From positions 1 to 60,562 of the forward strand of contig PSRM01000269.1 in NCBI GenBank assembly GCA_003176045.1: DNA of 60,562 bases. Direction: 5' to 3'. The position numbers were made by a program, and so were the translations under genes. This document shows positions 17,368 to 26,147 of the stretch, one piece after another. The number at the start of each line of letters is the position of its first letter. Within the stretch, counting starts at the first letter, position 1. Source of the DNA: Verrucomicrobiota bacterium (GTDB lineage: Bacteria > Verrucomicrobiota > Verrucomicrobiia > Limisphaerales > UBA8199). Below the pieces are notes generated by a model. That model had not been told where the DNA came from, searched no databases, and worked only from the letters and a program-made list of their open reading frames with translations.

Positions 17368-18054
17368 TCAAGCAGAGTTTAATGAGCACAAAATCCTGTC
17401 AAGTTGCCGGGCGTGAACATCGAGGCTACCTTCTGTCCAAATTACGAAATTTGCAAGGGAAGTTTTTTCCGAAATGGGCAATTGCGCGCTAATGCGCAGG
17501 TCAATTTCTTTGTCCGACCAACCGCGAGGGCGGAGCCGTTCGCGCTGGGTAACGGACGTGCAGGCAACGCAGAGGGTGGCGTCGAGTTCGGTTTGCGCGT
17601 GCGTTTCGAAGAGGAGGGGGATGACGACGACGGCGAGGGGAGCGTGTGGAGCGTGTGGAGCGTGAGAGCGTGGAGCGTTGGAGCGTGGCTCGGCGGGCCG
17701 GGGAGTGGGGGAGTGGGAGAGTGGGAGAGTGGGAGAGGTTTGAGCGCGCAGGGTTTCGAGTTGGGATTTCCAGAGCTGGCGGATGCGGGGGTGGAGGATC
17801 TGCTCGAGCTGAGCGCGCGCAGTCGGGTCGTAAAAGACAGTACCTGCAAGTTGCTTGCGGTCGAGGCGGCCATCGGGCCGGATGACTTGTGGGCCGAAGG
17901 TTTGTCGAATTTCCTCGAGAGCGGGCTGGCCGGGCTCGACGATCTGGCGCGCAAGGACGTCGGTGTCAATGACAGGGATGCCGCGTTGGCGCAGCAAATC
18001 GGCGCAGGCCGATTTGCCCATGCCGATGCCGCCTGTGAGGCCCACTGTAATCAC
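17368..18054 (-). CDS. coaE: Dephospho-CoA kinase
   Basis: 228 aa. It phosphorylates the 3'-OH of the ribose in dephospho-CoA, the last step of CoA synthesis, in the cytosol. The N-terminus has the P-loop GLTGGIGMGKSACADLLRQRG, then VIDTDVLARQIVEPG, FGPQVIRPDGRLDRKQLAGTVF and LHPRIRQ, all diagnostic. The C-terminal part has VVVIPLLFE and CVACTSVTQRERLRPRGWS. Between them, about residues 107-140 are low-complexity (PLSHSPTPRPAEPR, then APRSHAPHAPHAP). They are encoded by 8- and 9-bp tandem repeats at 17638-17745 and absent from ordinary CoaE (about 200 aa). The start is GTG at 18054, with an 8-bp repeat array abutting it and no visible Shine-Dalgarno. The gene is presumably essential and working. 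Confidence 0.93.
   Translation of the reverse strand: MITVGLTGGIGMGKSACADLLRQRGIPVIDTDVLARQIVEPGQPALEEIRQTFGPQVIRPDGRLDRKQLAGTVFYDPTARAQLEQILHPRIRQLWKSQLETLRAQTSPTLPLSHSPTPRPAEPRSNAPRSHAPHAPHAPLAVVVIPLLFETHAQTELDATLCVACTSVTQRERLRPRGWSDKEIDLRISAQLPISEKTSLANFVIWTEGSLDVHARQLDRILCSLNSA
17638..17745. repeat. Tandem repeats inside coaE (AGCGTGTGG and GTGGGAGA units)
   Basis: Five to six 8-9-bp AGCGTGTGG-type units are followed by three to four GTGGGAGA units, in frame. They encode the Pro/His/Ser-rich insertion. Confidence 0.85.
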
Positions 18055-18145
18055 GTTAAATCGTTAAATCGTTAAATCGTTAAATCGTTAAGACGCTCGA
18101 ACGCTAAAACGTTAGAACGTGAAACGTGAAACGTAAAACGTGAAA
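18055..18145. repeat. 8-bp TTAAATCG array and CGTGAAA array upstream of coaE
   Basis: Four to five TAAATCGT units touch the coaE start codon. Degenerate ACGCTCGA/ACGTTAGA units follow, then CGTGAAA units. The array takes the place where a ribosome binding site would be. Confidence 0.85.
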
Positions 18146-18196
18146 TGCGAGGCCGATGGGTGCGTCTCGTTACTACCAAAGCGGCCGCCGGGGGAC

Positions 18197-18300
18197 GGAG
18201 CGCGGCATTTATGCCGCTTCACGCGCCGAACGCACGGGAGTGGCCGTGTTACCAGGCCCCTCGCGCTACGGACATTGAAGCGGCATAAATGCCGCGCTCC
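18197..18300. repeat. 25-bp inverted repeat (REP-like)
   Basis: Arms 18197-18221 and 18276-18300 match perfectly (GGAGCGCGGCATTTATGCCG...). Each arm itself contains the palindrome GCGGCATTTATGCCGC. The interior is 54 bp with no gene. Confidence 0.9.
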
Positions 18301-18377
18301 CTCACGGTGGCAGTGTCGAGACGCACCCGAGGCCAATGGCAGTTCGCAAGTTCGCACTCAATGTTCGACAGCCGGCC

Positions 18378-18465
18378 GGAGATTAAGATTAGGAGAAAGA
18401 TTAAGATTAAGAGAGAAACCACGGAGAGGCGGTTTCGAGGACGAGGACGAGAACGAGGACGATTT
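18378..18465. repeat. GATTAA array and GACGAG array
   Basis: GATTAAGATTA units at 18378-18415 (inverted copy of 212-244, similar to 26096-26130), then GAGGACGAGGAC units at about 18436-18462. They end at the stop of the 2470-aa gene. Confidence 0.75.
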
Positions 18466-21400
18466 CTAGGGTGTGATGCGAACTGAGCGGTAGAAACGGG
18501 CGGGGGCGTTGGTGGCGTCGGTGGTGGTGTATTGGATGAAGCCGTTGGTGGCCACGGCGGTCAGGAGCGTGGTCCAGGAGCTGGATCGGATATTGGTGGT
18601 GCTCAGGAGTGAGTAGCTAAGGCCGACCTGGCCGAAAATGGTCAATTGGAATTGCGGTTTGGCGCGGTGGATCGTGAGAACGTTCGCGGCTGGGTCGAGC
18701 ACGGAGGTGCTGGTCTGGGCAGTATTGTTGGCGAAGTTGAGGTCGGTTTCATTGCCCGAAGCGGTGACGCTGTTGGCATAAACGCCGCTTACGGTGGGTT
18801 GCACATGGATGGAGGCCGAGGCGCTGGCGCCCGAGGCGAGCGTGCCGAGGTTGAAAGTCACTGTGCCGCTATTGACGCTGGCAGAGCCCTGTGACGAGCT
18901 TGCGGAAGAGAAGATAAAGCCGGCAGGCAATGGGTCGGTCAGTGTGACGCCGGTGGCGGAGGCAGACCCTTTGTTGGTCACGGTGATGTTGTAGGTGAGC
19001 ATCTGGTAGGTGAAGAGCGAAGCCGGCGAACCGGAGATCGTTGCGGCAAGATCCATAAAAGGACCCGAAGCCTGCACGGTGGTAACGGTGAGAGTCCAGC
19101 CCTGGGCGACAAAGCCGCTATCGCCCGCAACATTATCCAGGACGTAGAGTGACCAAACACCGTTGGGGCCGCCGCCGTTCAACGCAGAAAGAACCGAGTT
19201 GTAGGGCGGGTGCGGCGCGGGCGATGGGAAAGCGGGGCCGCCGAAGGCGGTTGGTTTGAAGGTGCCGCTGTTGATTTGTGCGTTTTGAGGCAGCGAGCCG
19301 GCGGCCAGATCGTCAAAAGTGACGTCAACGTTGCTAATCGAGAAACCTGCGCCCGCGGCGGATTGGATGAGAGCGGCGCCGCCGGACGGATTAACCAGCA
19401 GAACGTTGACGTCGCTGGGGAACGAGTGGGCCAGGCCGTTGAGGGCGACGGTCACCTTGCTCACGATGCCAGTCATGCCGGAAACGTTGATGGTGGAGGC
19501 ATATGGAATTCCAGGACCGTGGTCCGGGATGATAATGGCGTTGGTGTTGGCGAATGAAGCTGAGACAGGCGCGTTGAAGACGAATCCCACGGAGCCCAGA
19601 TATTGCGCGCCGCTGGTGAGTTGCAGGGTGGCGAGAACTGCGCCGCCCGGGATGGGGTTGGCGGCGGTGAACTTAAAGGTCGCCGATTTAGCCGCGCCGC
19701 CATTGGCGAGCGTGCCGTAGGAGGCCGCGAAGACCGAACCCGCGGGCAAGGTGACTCCGCCTGAGGCTTGCAGGGTGCCGGTCAGGTTGCTGGCGGGGAG
19801 CAACCCGGCATTGGTCAGGATCAAAGAAACCGAAACCGTCTCACCCGGGTCAACCGCACCGTTTGCCGGGGAGATACTTTCCGTGATGATGGCCTGGCCG
19901 GCGGCGAGAATGACTGGCGCAGGAGCGGCGATTGTGTTCGTGACGGAAGCAAAGTTATTGACGAGGTTGGTATCGGAACTGCCCGCCGAGCTGACGGAGA
20001 CGGTGCTGGTGACCTGCGCGGCGGCCAGGGCGGTGTTCGTCACGTAAATGGTGCGCGTTGCGCCCGATGCCAGATTTCCCAAAGCACCGGAGAGCGAACC
20101 CGCCTGGCTGGACCAGGTGCCGGACGGCAGGCTGCACGAAAGGTTGGTGAGCGCGCCAGGCACCGGGTTGGTCAGCAGAATAGTGACGCCAACGGCCGAA
20201 TTCGGCCCGTTATTAGTGACGCTGACGGTGTAGAGGAAGTTGCTGCCCACAATCACATTATTGGTCGGACCGACAATAGTAACACCGAGGTCGGCATAGG
20301 ACGCGGCGACAGTAGTTACGACTGAGGCGGAATTATCTGCGGGCGAAAGGTCGAGCTGATTGCCTGAAACAGTTCCCGTGTTGGTAAAGGAGCCGACGAC
20401 GGTGGGGACCACCACAACGGTGACGGTGGCAACAACACCCACGTTCAATGTGCCGAGTGTAGCGGCCGCAAGGCCGCCGCTGCTTACCGCGCTGCCTTGC
20501 GAGGGAGTGACTGAGACCAGGGAGGCAGCCGCCGGAACAATGTTTGTGAAGGTAACGCCGCCCGCAGGAGCAGGGCCCGCATTAGTGATGGTAAAGGTAT
20601 ACGTGACTGTGTCACCAACACGAACGGAGGCAGGGGAAGACGTTACGCTGACGGCGATATCCGCCACCTGGTTAATGGGACTGACGGTGGTCAGAGCCAG
20701 ACTCCAGCCGCGGGCGATATAGCCGAAATCGCCGGTGGCATCATCATTGGCGAAGAGCTTCCAAACGCCCGTGGGATCCACGCCGTTGAAAAGCGAAAGG
20801 GCTGTTCCGTACGGGCCCGCCGGCGCTGGCGAAGCGAACGTGGGCGCCGGATTGTATCCACTCGGCTGCCACAATCCGGCGCTAATGTCGCCGGATGCGG
20901 GCAATGGCGACGGCGCGGTGTCGTCGAAGATCAGATCCAGTGGTGAAGCCATGGTACTTTCATCGGCGACGTGCGACATGACCAGGCTCTTGAGGCCGGT
21001 CGGGCCGATCACAACCGAATTAATGTCATGCGGGAACGTGTGGTAGAGGTTGGAGAAAGTGACAGTGGCTTTGCTGACCGTGCCGCTGACGCCGGAAACT
21101 GTGATCGAAGAGGGATACGGCGCCGCCGGGCCAGGCTGATTCTGATCCTGGGCCGTAGTCGGGATATCAATCCGATTGGTGTTTGAGAAGGTATAAAGGT
21201 TGGGCAAGGCGAAGGTGAACGAGACGTTGGTCAGGAAAACGCCGTTGTCCACCAGGCGAAGCGTGGGGCTGACAGAACCGCCATAAGTTCCTGTGGCGGT
21301 AAAAGTGAACGCGCGGCCAACGGAGGGGCCGCTGGCCCCGAGGACTCCGTAGGTTTGGGTCTGAATGGAATTGGTGACGACGCCGTTTGTGCCCAGGAGA

Positions 21401-24400
21401 GTGGCGACGAGATTGGTGTTGTGCACGTTACCCACGTTGGCCAGGCGCAAAACGAGGGTGACCGTTTCGCCGATATCAATCGCGCCATTGGTCGGTCCAC
21501 TTTCGGCGAGCATCGAGGCGCCGGCAGGGATAATGCTGACAAACGGCGGGGCCACGGCCAGCGCGACGCTAGCGGAATTATTCGACAGAACGGGATCCGG
21601 CTCGAGTGCCGCCACCGAAACCGTGGCCGTATTCGTGCCAACCGGCACGGAGGCCACAAAAGTAAGAATCGCCAGGGCACTGGCGGCTTTCGGCATGGTG
21701 GCAATAGTTCCAGAGATGGTATTGTTCGAAACGGAGAGAGAATCGAGCGTGAAATAATTGGAAACGAGAGTCAGGCCGGGCGGCAGCGCGCCATTGAGGG
21801 CGACGCTATGAGCGACGCTGGGGCCTTGATTTGTAACCACGATCTTGAAGGTGAACTGGCCGCCGGAAACAACCGGGTTTGGTCCCGCAACCAAACTGAC
21901 GGCCACGTCGGCTGCCGGGCCGACGACGGTGCTGGCTGAGGAAGTATTGTTGGCGGGCACGGCATCCGGTTGGTTAGCGCCCCCGCTGGCAGTGGCGGTG
22001 ATAGTGCCTTCGACGGTAGGTGTGCATTGGATAGAGGCTGTGGCTATCGCGCCCGGGGTCAGGCTGTTAAAAGGACAGATCACCACATTGCCCAAAACCT
22101 GTGCAGGGCCGCCCTGGGACATCGCCGCCGAGATGTTGATAACCGAAGAAGGAAGCACATTGGTAACGGTGACACCTGTGGCTGCACTGGGACCGTTATT
22201 GGTGACGGAAAGCGTATAAGTGAGATTGCTCGAAACCTGGACAGCGGCCGGAGCGAACAGGCCTATGGCGACATCGGCGCTGGTAGGTATAACCACAGTG
22301 GAAACCGAGGCTGAATTATTGCTGGGCACCGGATCGCTCAATTCAGAAGAGGCCGTGGCAGTGGAGGTGATCGTCCCGGTGAGCAGCGGCGAGACTATTA
22401 CCGTGATGGTGGCTGTGCTGCGGACACTCATGTGTCCGAGCGAAGCGCTGATGATACCACTGGAATAGGCGACGGAACCCTGGGACGAACTGGCGGAGAC
22501 GAAGCTCACGCCATTAGGCAGGAGCTGGCTGACGGTAGCGCCTCTGACCGAGCTGGGGCCGTTATTGGTGACGGTGATGGTGTAGGTCAGGTTATTGCCG
22601 ACCGTGACTGGGGCCGGGAAAGCCGAGATTCCCAGGGTCATATCCGCGCTTTGACACTCGCCGCCGCCGTCCGTGCAGGTAGCCGGCGTGAGGAAAAGCG
22701 ACCAGCAATTCAGGGTGCCGGAGCCTAACCCCTGTGAATCAACCACTCTGAGCACCCAGGCGCCATTGACATTGGTGCCGGAGGTGCCTTTGAAAACCGA
22801 TAGCGGCTGGTCAGGCTGATAAGGCCCGACAAACGGCGGAAAACCGGCTCCGATGGAATTAACGGCGTTGTCATCGAATATGAGGCGCTGAGAGTCGCCA
22901 CACCCGACGCCGTAATCCACCCCGGCGCCGCCGTGGTTAGCGGACAACGTATTGGTCAGGCCGCCCGGCGAAACCAGTTGCAGGGTCAGATCGCCATCAT
23001 AATTTTCAGCGATATTGAGCGAGACGGTGACCTTCTGAATAGTTGAAGGGATGCCGCTGACCACGATGGGAGCAGACACACCCACAGGGTTCGCGGGAGG
23101 AATGGGATAGAAATTATTATTATCGTAGCGGTTGGTCGCGGCCAGCACGCCCGTTTGCAGGGTCAGCGAATTAGTGGAGGAGCCCGAGTCGGTTTTGATG
23201 AGGATATTCAAGACGATGGGCGTGCCACAGATGAAGGCAGAAGAGGTGTCGATCGTAAACGGAGTTGAGTTGGTGGCCGTGCTATGCGCTGGAACATTGG
23301 GATAAGAGGCGGAGGCCAGGCCGATGCCGACTTCGGGCGTGGTGGTCGAGATGGAAACATGGACACCCGAGGCGGTGGCCTGACCGGAGTTGGCCAGGAC
23401 GAGATAAAAATTGTTACACTCATTTACGTCCACGATGCCGTTGCCATTGCCACCGGTGACATAGCCAGTGAGCACAGAGAGGGACGAGGTGAGGGCCGTG
23501 GCGGTTTCCCAGATGCCGCGGCCATGAGTGGCGGCGCGCAAGATGCCGAACACGGGCTGAATATCGATGTCGAAAACCGCGACGCGGGGCATGCCGGTGC
23601 CGTAAGGGTTCCAGGAGAAGCCGCCGTCCGTCGAGGCATAGACGCCCGCATCCGTACCGGCATAAAGGTAACTTGAGCCGCGCGGGTCAATGACGAGGCA
23701 ATTGACGGGTACGTCGGGGATCCCCTTCCCGGCAGCAACCCAGGAAGGCGAGCCAAGATTGGACGTCTTCCAGATATGCTGGCCGGCCGGAAGGCCGAAG
23801 CCGCCGAGGCACACGTAGGCGGTGGTAGGGTCGGTTGGGTCAATCTTGGCGCGGGCCACGAAATATGGCGGGATCGGGCCGGTGACATCGGTCATCGTTG
23901 CAGACCCGGCGGTAGTGGCAAAGACCTGCCCATTTTGCAGCCCAACAATCCGGTAATTGTCGTCCTGGGCCGAGATGCCGATGGCGCTGACCGGGAGGCC
24001 AAACGAAAAGGCCTGGCTGGCAGGGGTCATGGTCGTGCCACGATCAATCGAGCGGTAAATTCGATCGGTTGCGAAGTAGAAGCTGTTGGGGGTGCCCGGA
24101 CCCAGAGCCATGGGCGGATAGAAAAGAGAGGCCGAATCGAAGCAGCTAATGCCGTTGGGTGTGCCGCCGCAGCCGAGAACCTCCCAATTACCGGGGCTGG
24201 CATTGGCGGTAGTCATCACGCGCGCAAAACTATAGCCGCCCGCATAGGTATGGTACATGGTCACGTTGACGGTGTCCGGCGCGCTTTGATCAATGGCACA
24301 GTAGCCCCCGTCGCCAAAATCGGCGTTCACCCAGGTGCCGTCCGGCTTCAACCATTGGGTTCCATTATCCTGGGTCCCGCCGATCATGAAGGTTCGATCG

Positions 24401-25878
24401 CTTGGATGCAGAGCCAGGCTCTGGAACTGCATCGCCGAGTAGGTGGAATTATTCAGACTGATCCAGGTGCTGCCTGCGTCGGTCGATTTGTAGATGCCGC
24501 CGTCGTTGCCGAAATAGATTGTGGAGGGACTGGAAGGATCGAAAGCCATGGTATGGCTGTCAGGATGCAAAACGTCGCCAATATTCTGAAAGGAAGTGCC
24601 GCCATTGACGGATTTCAGGAGTTGGTAAGACGGGCCATTGCCTGAATAATTAGCCGAGCCGCCGACGTAAAGGGTGTTGGCATCGCCCGGTGGCATGCCC
24701 ACAACCATGTCATAAAATCCCTGGCCGTCTGCGAAACCGGTAGCCGCGGTGAGAGTGGTAGGCCATGTCTGACCGCCATCGGTGGACTTGAGCAGCGTGC
24801 CCCCATTGACGTCGCCAGCAGCCACGGCGGTAACAGTCCCGCCGCTGGAAGTAATAGCCAGATTGATGCGTATGCCGGCGGACGCCGTAATCGTCTGGGT
24901 GAAGGTTGGAGTAGCGCCGAGAGCATTGACCGACCGGTAGACGCCGCCGCTTAAGGCTACCAGCATGTTATTGGCATCGCCCGGATCAAAAACCATGTCA
25001 TACGCGGGCACATTCCCAGCCACTGCAATCTGAGTAAAGGTCGGAGCAGCGCTCAGGGCATTGGAGCAACGGTAAAGGCCGGGCGGTTTTAATACAGCCG
25101 GCAAGTCAAAATTATCAAGACCTCCATACCCGTAGAGGGTAGTAACAAAAATGGTGTTCGGATCACTGGGGCTGACGAGGATTTTTGTTATGGACATGCC
25201 GCTCATCACGTCATTGCCATTGGCATCAAGATTGATGGGGCCGACGAGCGTTGGTGAGGTATCCGCGTTCAAGATTACATAAACGCCAACACCGAAAAAA
25301 CAGTCCCCCGACTGATTGCCTTCACCTGTGCCCACGAAGACCGTGCTCGGACTGGAGGGGGCGATGGCAATGGCGCCGATCGCCAGTGATTTCGCCGAAT
25401 CGAAGATTGGCACCCAGGTGTTACCGCCGTCGAGCGATCGGTAAACGCCCCCTTGCGCAGCGCCAGCATAGACAATGCTCGAGTTGTTGGGATTCACGGC
25501 AATGGCTGTGGTGCGGCCACTGACGGGTAAGCTCCCCCAGACACCTGCAAGGGCTGTCGGCCCGAGGGGGATCCAGGCTGGGCCAGGGGCTTTGGTTCGG
25601 GATGTAACCGAAGCTTGTGAAGACAACGAGCTGGTGGAGGACGTGAATCGGGCCGGAGGCGCAGACTGTGGCTTGGCGTGGGTGAGGCGGGCTCGAGGCG
25701 CAACTTGAGCAGCGGCGGGACGGGCACAGAGGCAGGACAGTAGCAGCAGTAACGTGAAACGTAAAACGTGAAACGTGAAACGTGATGCGTGAAACGTGAA
25801 ACGTGCGCCGGCGTAAGATCGCAAAGAGCCAAGAGGAGGATTGTCGAGCCTGCGTTGCAGCGAAGGGTTCGGGTGCAT
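18466..25878 (-). CDS. Giant secreted protein: BNR propeller, three P-domains, DUF11 repeats
   Basis: 2470 aa. A signal peptide hydrophobic core (LLLLLSCLCARPAAAQ) follows repeat-encoded residues about 26-45 (RFTFHASRFTFHV). Residues about 95-790 form a sortilin/BNR-type beta-propeller (GAAQGGVYRSLDGGNTWVPI, YAGTDAGVYASTDGGFSW). Three proprotein-convertase-like P-domains lie near 933-1063, 1566-1730 and 2112-2270, each ending in a NGxWxLxxxD-type motif (GVWSLYVLDNVAGDSGF). DUF11 repeats (YTITVTNNGPSSV, ATITVIV) fill the gaps. The last about 75 residues share a module with the PATR and 3297-aa proteins (SYSLLSTTNIRSSSW ... FYRSVRITP). No protease catalytic triad is seen, so the P-domains stand alone. 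It is the last gene of the long minus-strand block, 269 bp after its neighbour, and probably a surface or matrix protein. Confidence 0.85.
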   Translation of the reverse strand: MHPNPSLQRRLDNPPLGSLRSYAGARFTFHASRFTFHVLRFTLLLLLSCLCARPAAAQVAPRARLTHAKPQSAPPARFTSSTSSLSSQASVTSRTKAPGPAWIPLGPTALAGVWGSLPVSGRTTAIAVNPNNSSIVYAGAAQGGVYRSLDGGNTWVPIFDSAKSLAIGAIAIAPSSPSTVFVGTGEGNQSGDCFFGVGVYVILNADTSPTLVGPINLDANGNDVMSGMSITKILVSPSDPNTIFVTTLYGYGGLDNFDLPAVLKPPGLYRCSNALSAAPTFTQIAVAGNVPAYDMVFDPGDANNMLVALSGGVYRSVNALGATPTFTQTITASAGIRINLAITSSGGTVTAVAAGDVNGGTLLKSTDGGQTWPTTLTAATGFADGQGFYDMVVGMPPGDANTLYVGGSANYSGNGPSYQLLKSVNGGTSFQNIGDVLHPDSHTMAFDPSSPSTIYFGNDGGIYKSTDAGSTWISLNNSTYSAMQFQSLALHPSDRTFMIGGTQDNGTQWLKPDGTWVNADFGDGGYCAIDQSAPDTVNVTMYHTYAGGYSFARVMTTANASPGNWEVLGCGGTPNGISCFDSASLFYPPMALGPGTPNSFYFATDRIYRSIDRGTTMTPASQAFSFGLPVSAIGISAQDDNYRIVGLQNGQVFATTAGSATMTDVTGPIPPYFVARAKIDPTDPTTAYVCLGGFGLPAGQHIWKTSNLGSPSWVAAGKGIPDVPVNCLVIDPRGSSYLYAGTDAGVYASTDGGFSWNPYGTGMPRVAVFDIDIQPVFGILRAATHGRGIWETATALTSSLSVLTGYVTGGNGNGIVDVNECNNFYLVLANSGQATASGVHVSISTTTPEVGIGLASASYPNVPAHSTATNSTPFTIDTSSAFICGTPIVLNILIKTDSGSSTNSLTLQTGVLAATNRYDNNNFYPIPPANPVGVSAPIVVSGIPSTIQKVTVSLNIAENYDGDLTLQLVSPGGLTNTLSANHGGAGVDYGVGCGDSQRLIFDDNAVNSIGAGFPPFVGPYQPDQPLSVFKGTSGTNVNGAWVLRVVDSQGLGSGTLNCWSLFLTPATCTDGGGECQSADMTLGISAFPAPVTVGNNLTYTITVTNNGPSSVRGATVSQLLPNGVSFVSASSSQGSVAYSSGIISASLGHMSVRSTATITVIVSPLLTGTITSTATASSELSDPVPSNNSASVSTVVIPTSADVAIGLFAPAAVQVSSNLTYTLSVTNNGPSAATGVTVTNVLPSSVINISAAMSQGGPAQVLGNVVICPFNSLTPGAIATASIQCTPTVEGTITATASGGANQPDAVPANNTSSASTVVGPAADVAVSLVAGPNPVVSGGQFTFKIVVTNQGPSVAHSVALNGALPPGLTLVSNYFTLDSLSVSNNTISGTIATMPKAASALAILTFVASVPVGTNTATVSVAALEPDPVLSNNSASVALAVAPPFVSIIPAGASMLAESGPTNGAIDIGETVTLVLRLANVGNVHNTNLVATLLGTNGVVTNSIQTQTYGVLGASGPSVGRAFTFTATGTYGGSVSPTLRLVDNGVFLTNVSFTFALPNLYTFSNTNRIDIPTTAQDQNQPGPAAPYPSSITVSGVSGTVSKATVTFSNLYHTFPHDINSVVIGPTGLKSLVMSHVADESTMASPLDLIFDDTAPSPLPASGDISAGLWQPSGYNPAPTFASPAPAGPYGTALSLFNGVDPTGVWKLFANDDATGDFGYIARGWSLALTTVSPINQVADIAVSVTSSPASVRVGDTVTYTFTITNAGPAPAGGVTFTNIVPAAASLVSVTPSQGSAVSSGGLAAATLGTLNVGVVATVTVVVVPTVVGSFTNTGTVSGNQLDLSPADNSASVVTTVAASYADLGVTIVGPTNNVIVGSNFLYTVSVTNNGPNSAVGVTILLTNPVPGALTNLSCSLPSGTWSSQAGSLSGALGNLASGATRTIYVTNTALAAAQVTSTVSVSSAGSSDTNLVNNFASVTNTIAAPAPVILAAGQAIITESISPANGAVDPGETVSVSLILTNAGLLPASNLTGTLQASGGVTLPAGSVFAASYGTLANGGAAKSATFKFTAANPIPGGAVLATLQLTSGAQYLGSVGFVFNAPVSASFANTNAIIIPDHGPGIPYASTINVSGMTGIVSKVTVALNGLAHSFPSDVNVLLVNPSGGAALIQSAAGAGFSISNVDVTFDDLAAGSLPQNAQINSGTFKPTAFGGPAFPSPAPHPPYNSVLSALNGGGPNGVWSLYVLDNVAGDSGFVAQGWTLTVTTVQASGPFMDLAATISGSPASLFTYQMLTYNITVTNKGSASATGVTLTDPLPAGFIFSSASSSQGSASVNSGTVTFNLGTLASGASASASIHVQPTVSGVYANSVTASGNETDLNFANNTAQTSTSVLDPAANVLTIHRAKPQFQLTIFGQVGLSYSLLSTTNIRSSSWTTLLTAVATNGFIQYTTTDATNAPARFYRSVRITP
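25748..25806. repeat. 7-bp CGTGAAA array inside the signal-peptide region of the 2470-aa gene
   Basis: Six to seven units of CGTGAAA with a few variants. Read on the coding strand, three units give a 7-residue period (FTFHASR, FTFHVLR). The same unit recurs at 49347-49381. Confidence 0.9.
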
Positions 25879-26147
25879 GAAAGGTAGGTGGCTGGGTTTT
25901 AAGGCTTAAAAAAACTTTAAAGAGAAGGAAGTAGCACTCCTCCCCAGGAACGGCTCTCCTGGGAAAGACCCCTCACCCCGGCCCTCTCCCCTTCCGAAGG
26001 GGAGAGGGAGAATCGCCGGCCGGTTGTCCTGCAAAGGTACCTTTGGGGGGCCAATGCGCAGAGAGGTCCCGGGCATGCTTATGTCGTCCCCTGCAGGATT
26101 AAGATTAAGAGAAAGATTAAGATTAAGAAACCGCATGGTTAAGGAGG
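25879..26147. other. Gap between the two giant genes
   Basis: No gene seen. It holds a palindrome of the CTCACCCCGGCCCTCTCCCC type at 25969-26008 (also at 53931-53976), a KpnI-like GGTACC region, and GATTAA tandem units at 26096-26130. Any promoter for the 2470-aa gene would be here, but I cannot point to one. Confidence 0.6.

Noticed and set aside
18466..25878. Sialidase or subtilisin-type convertase
   Set aside because: BNR-like blades lack sialidase catalytic context, and the P-domains have no adjacent Asp/His/Ser catalytic domain.
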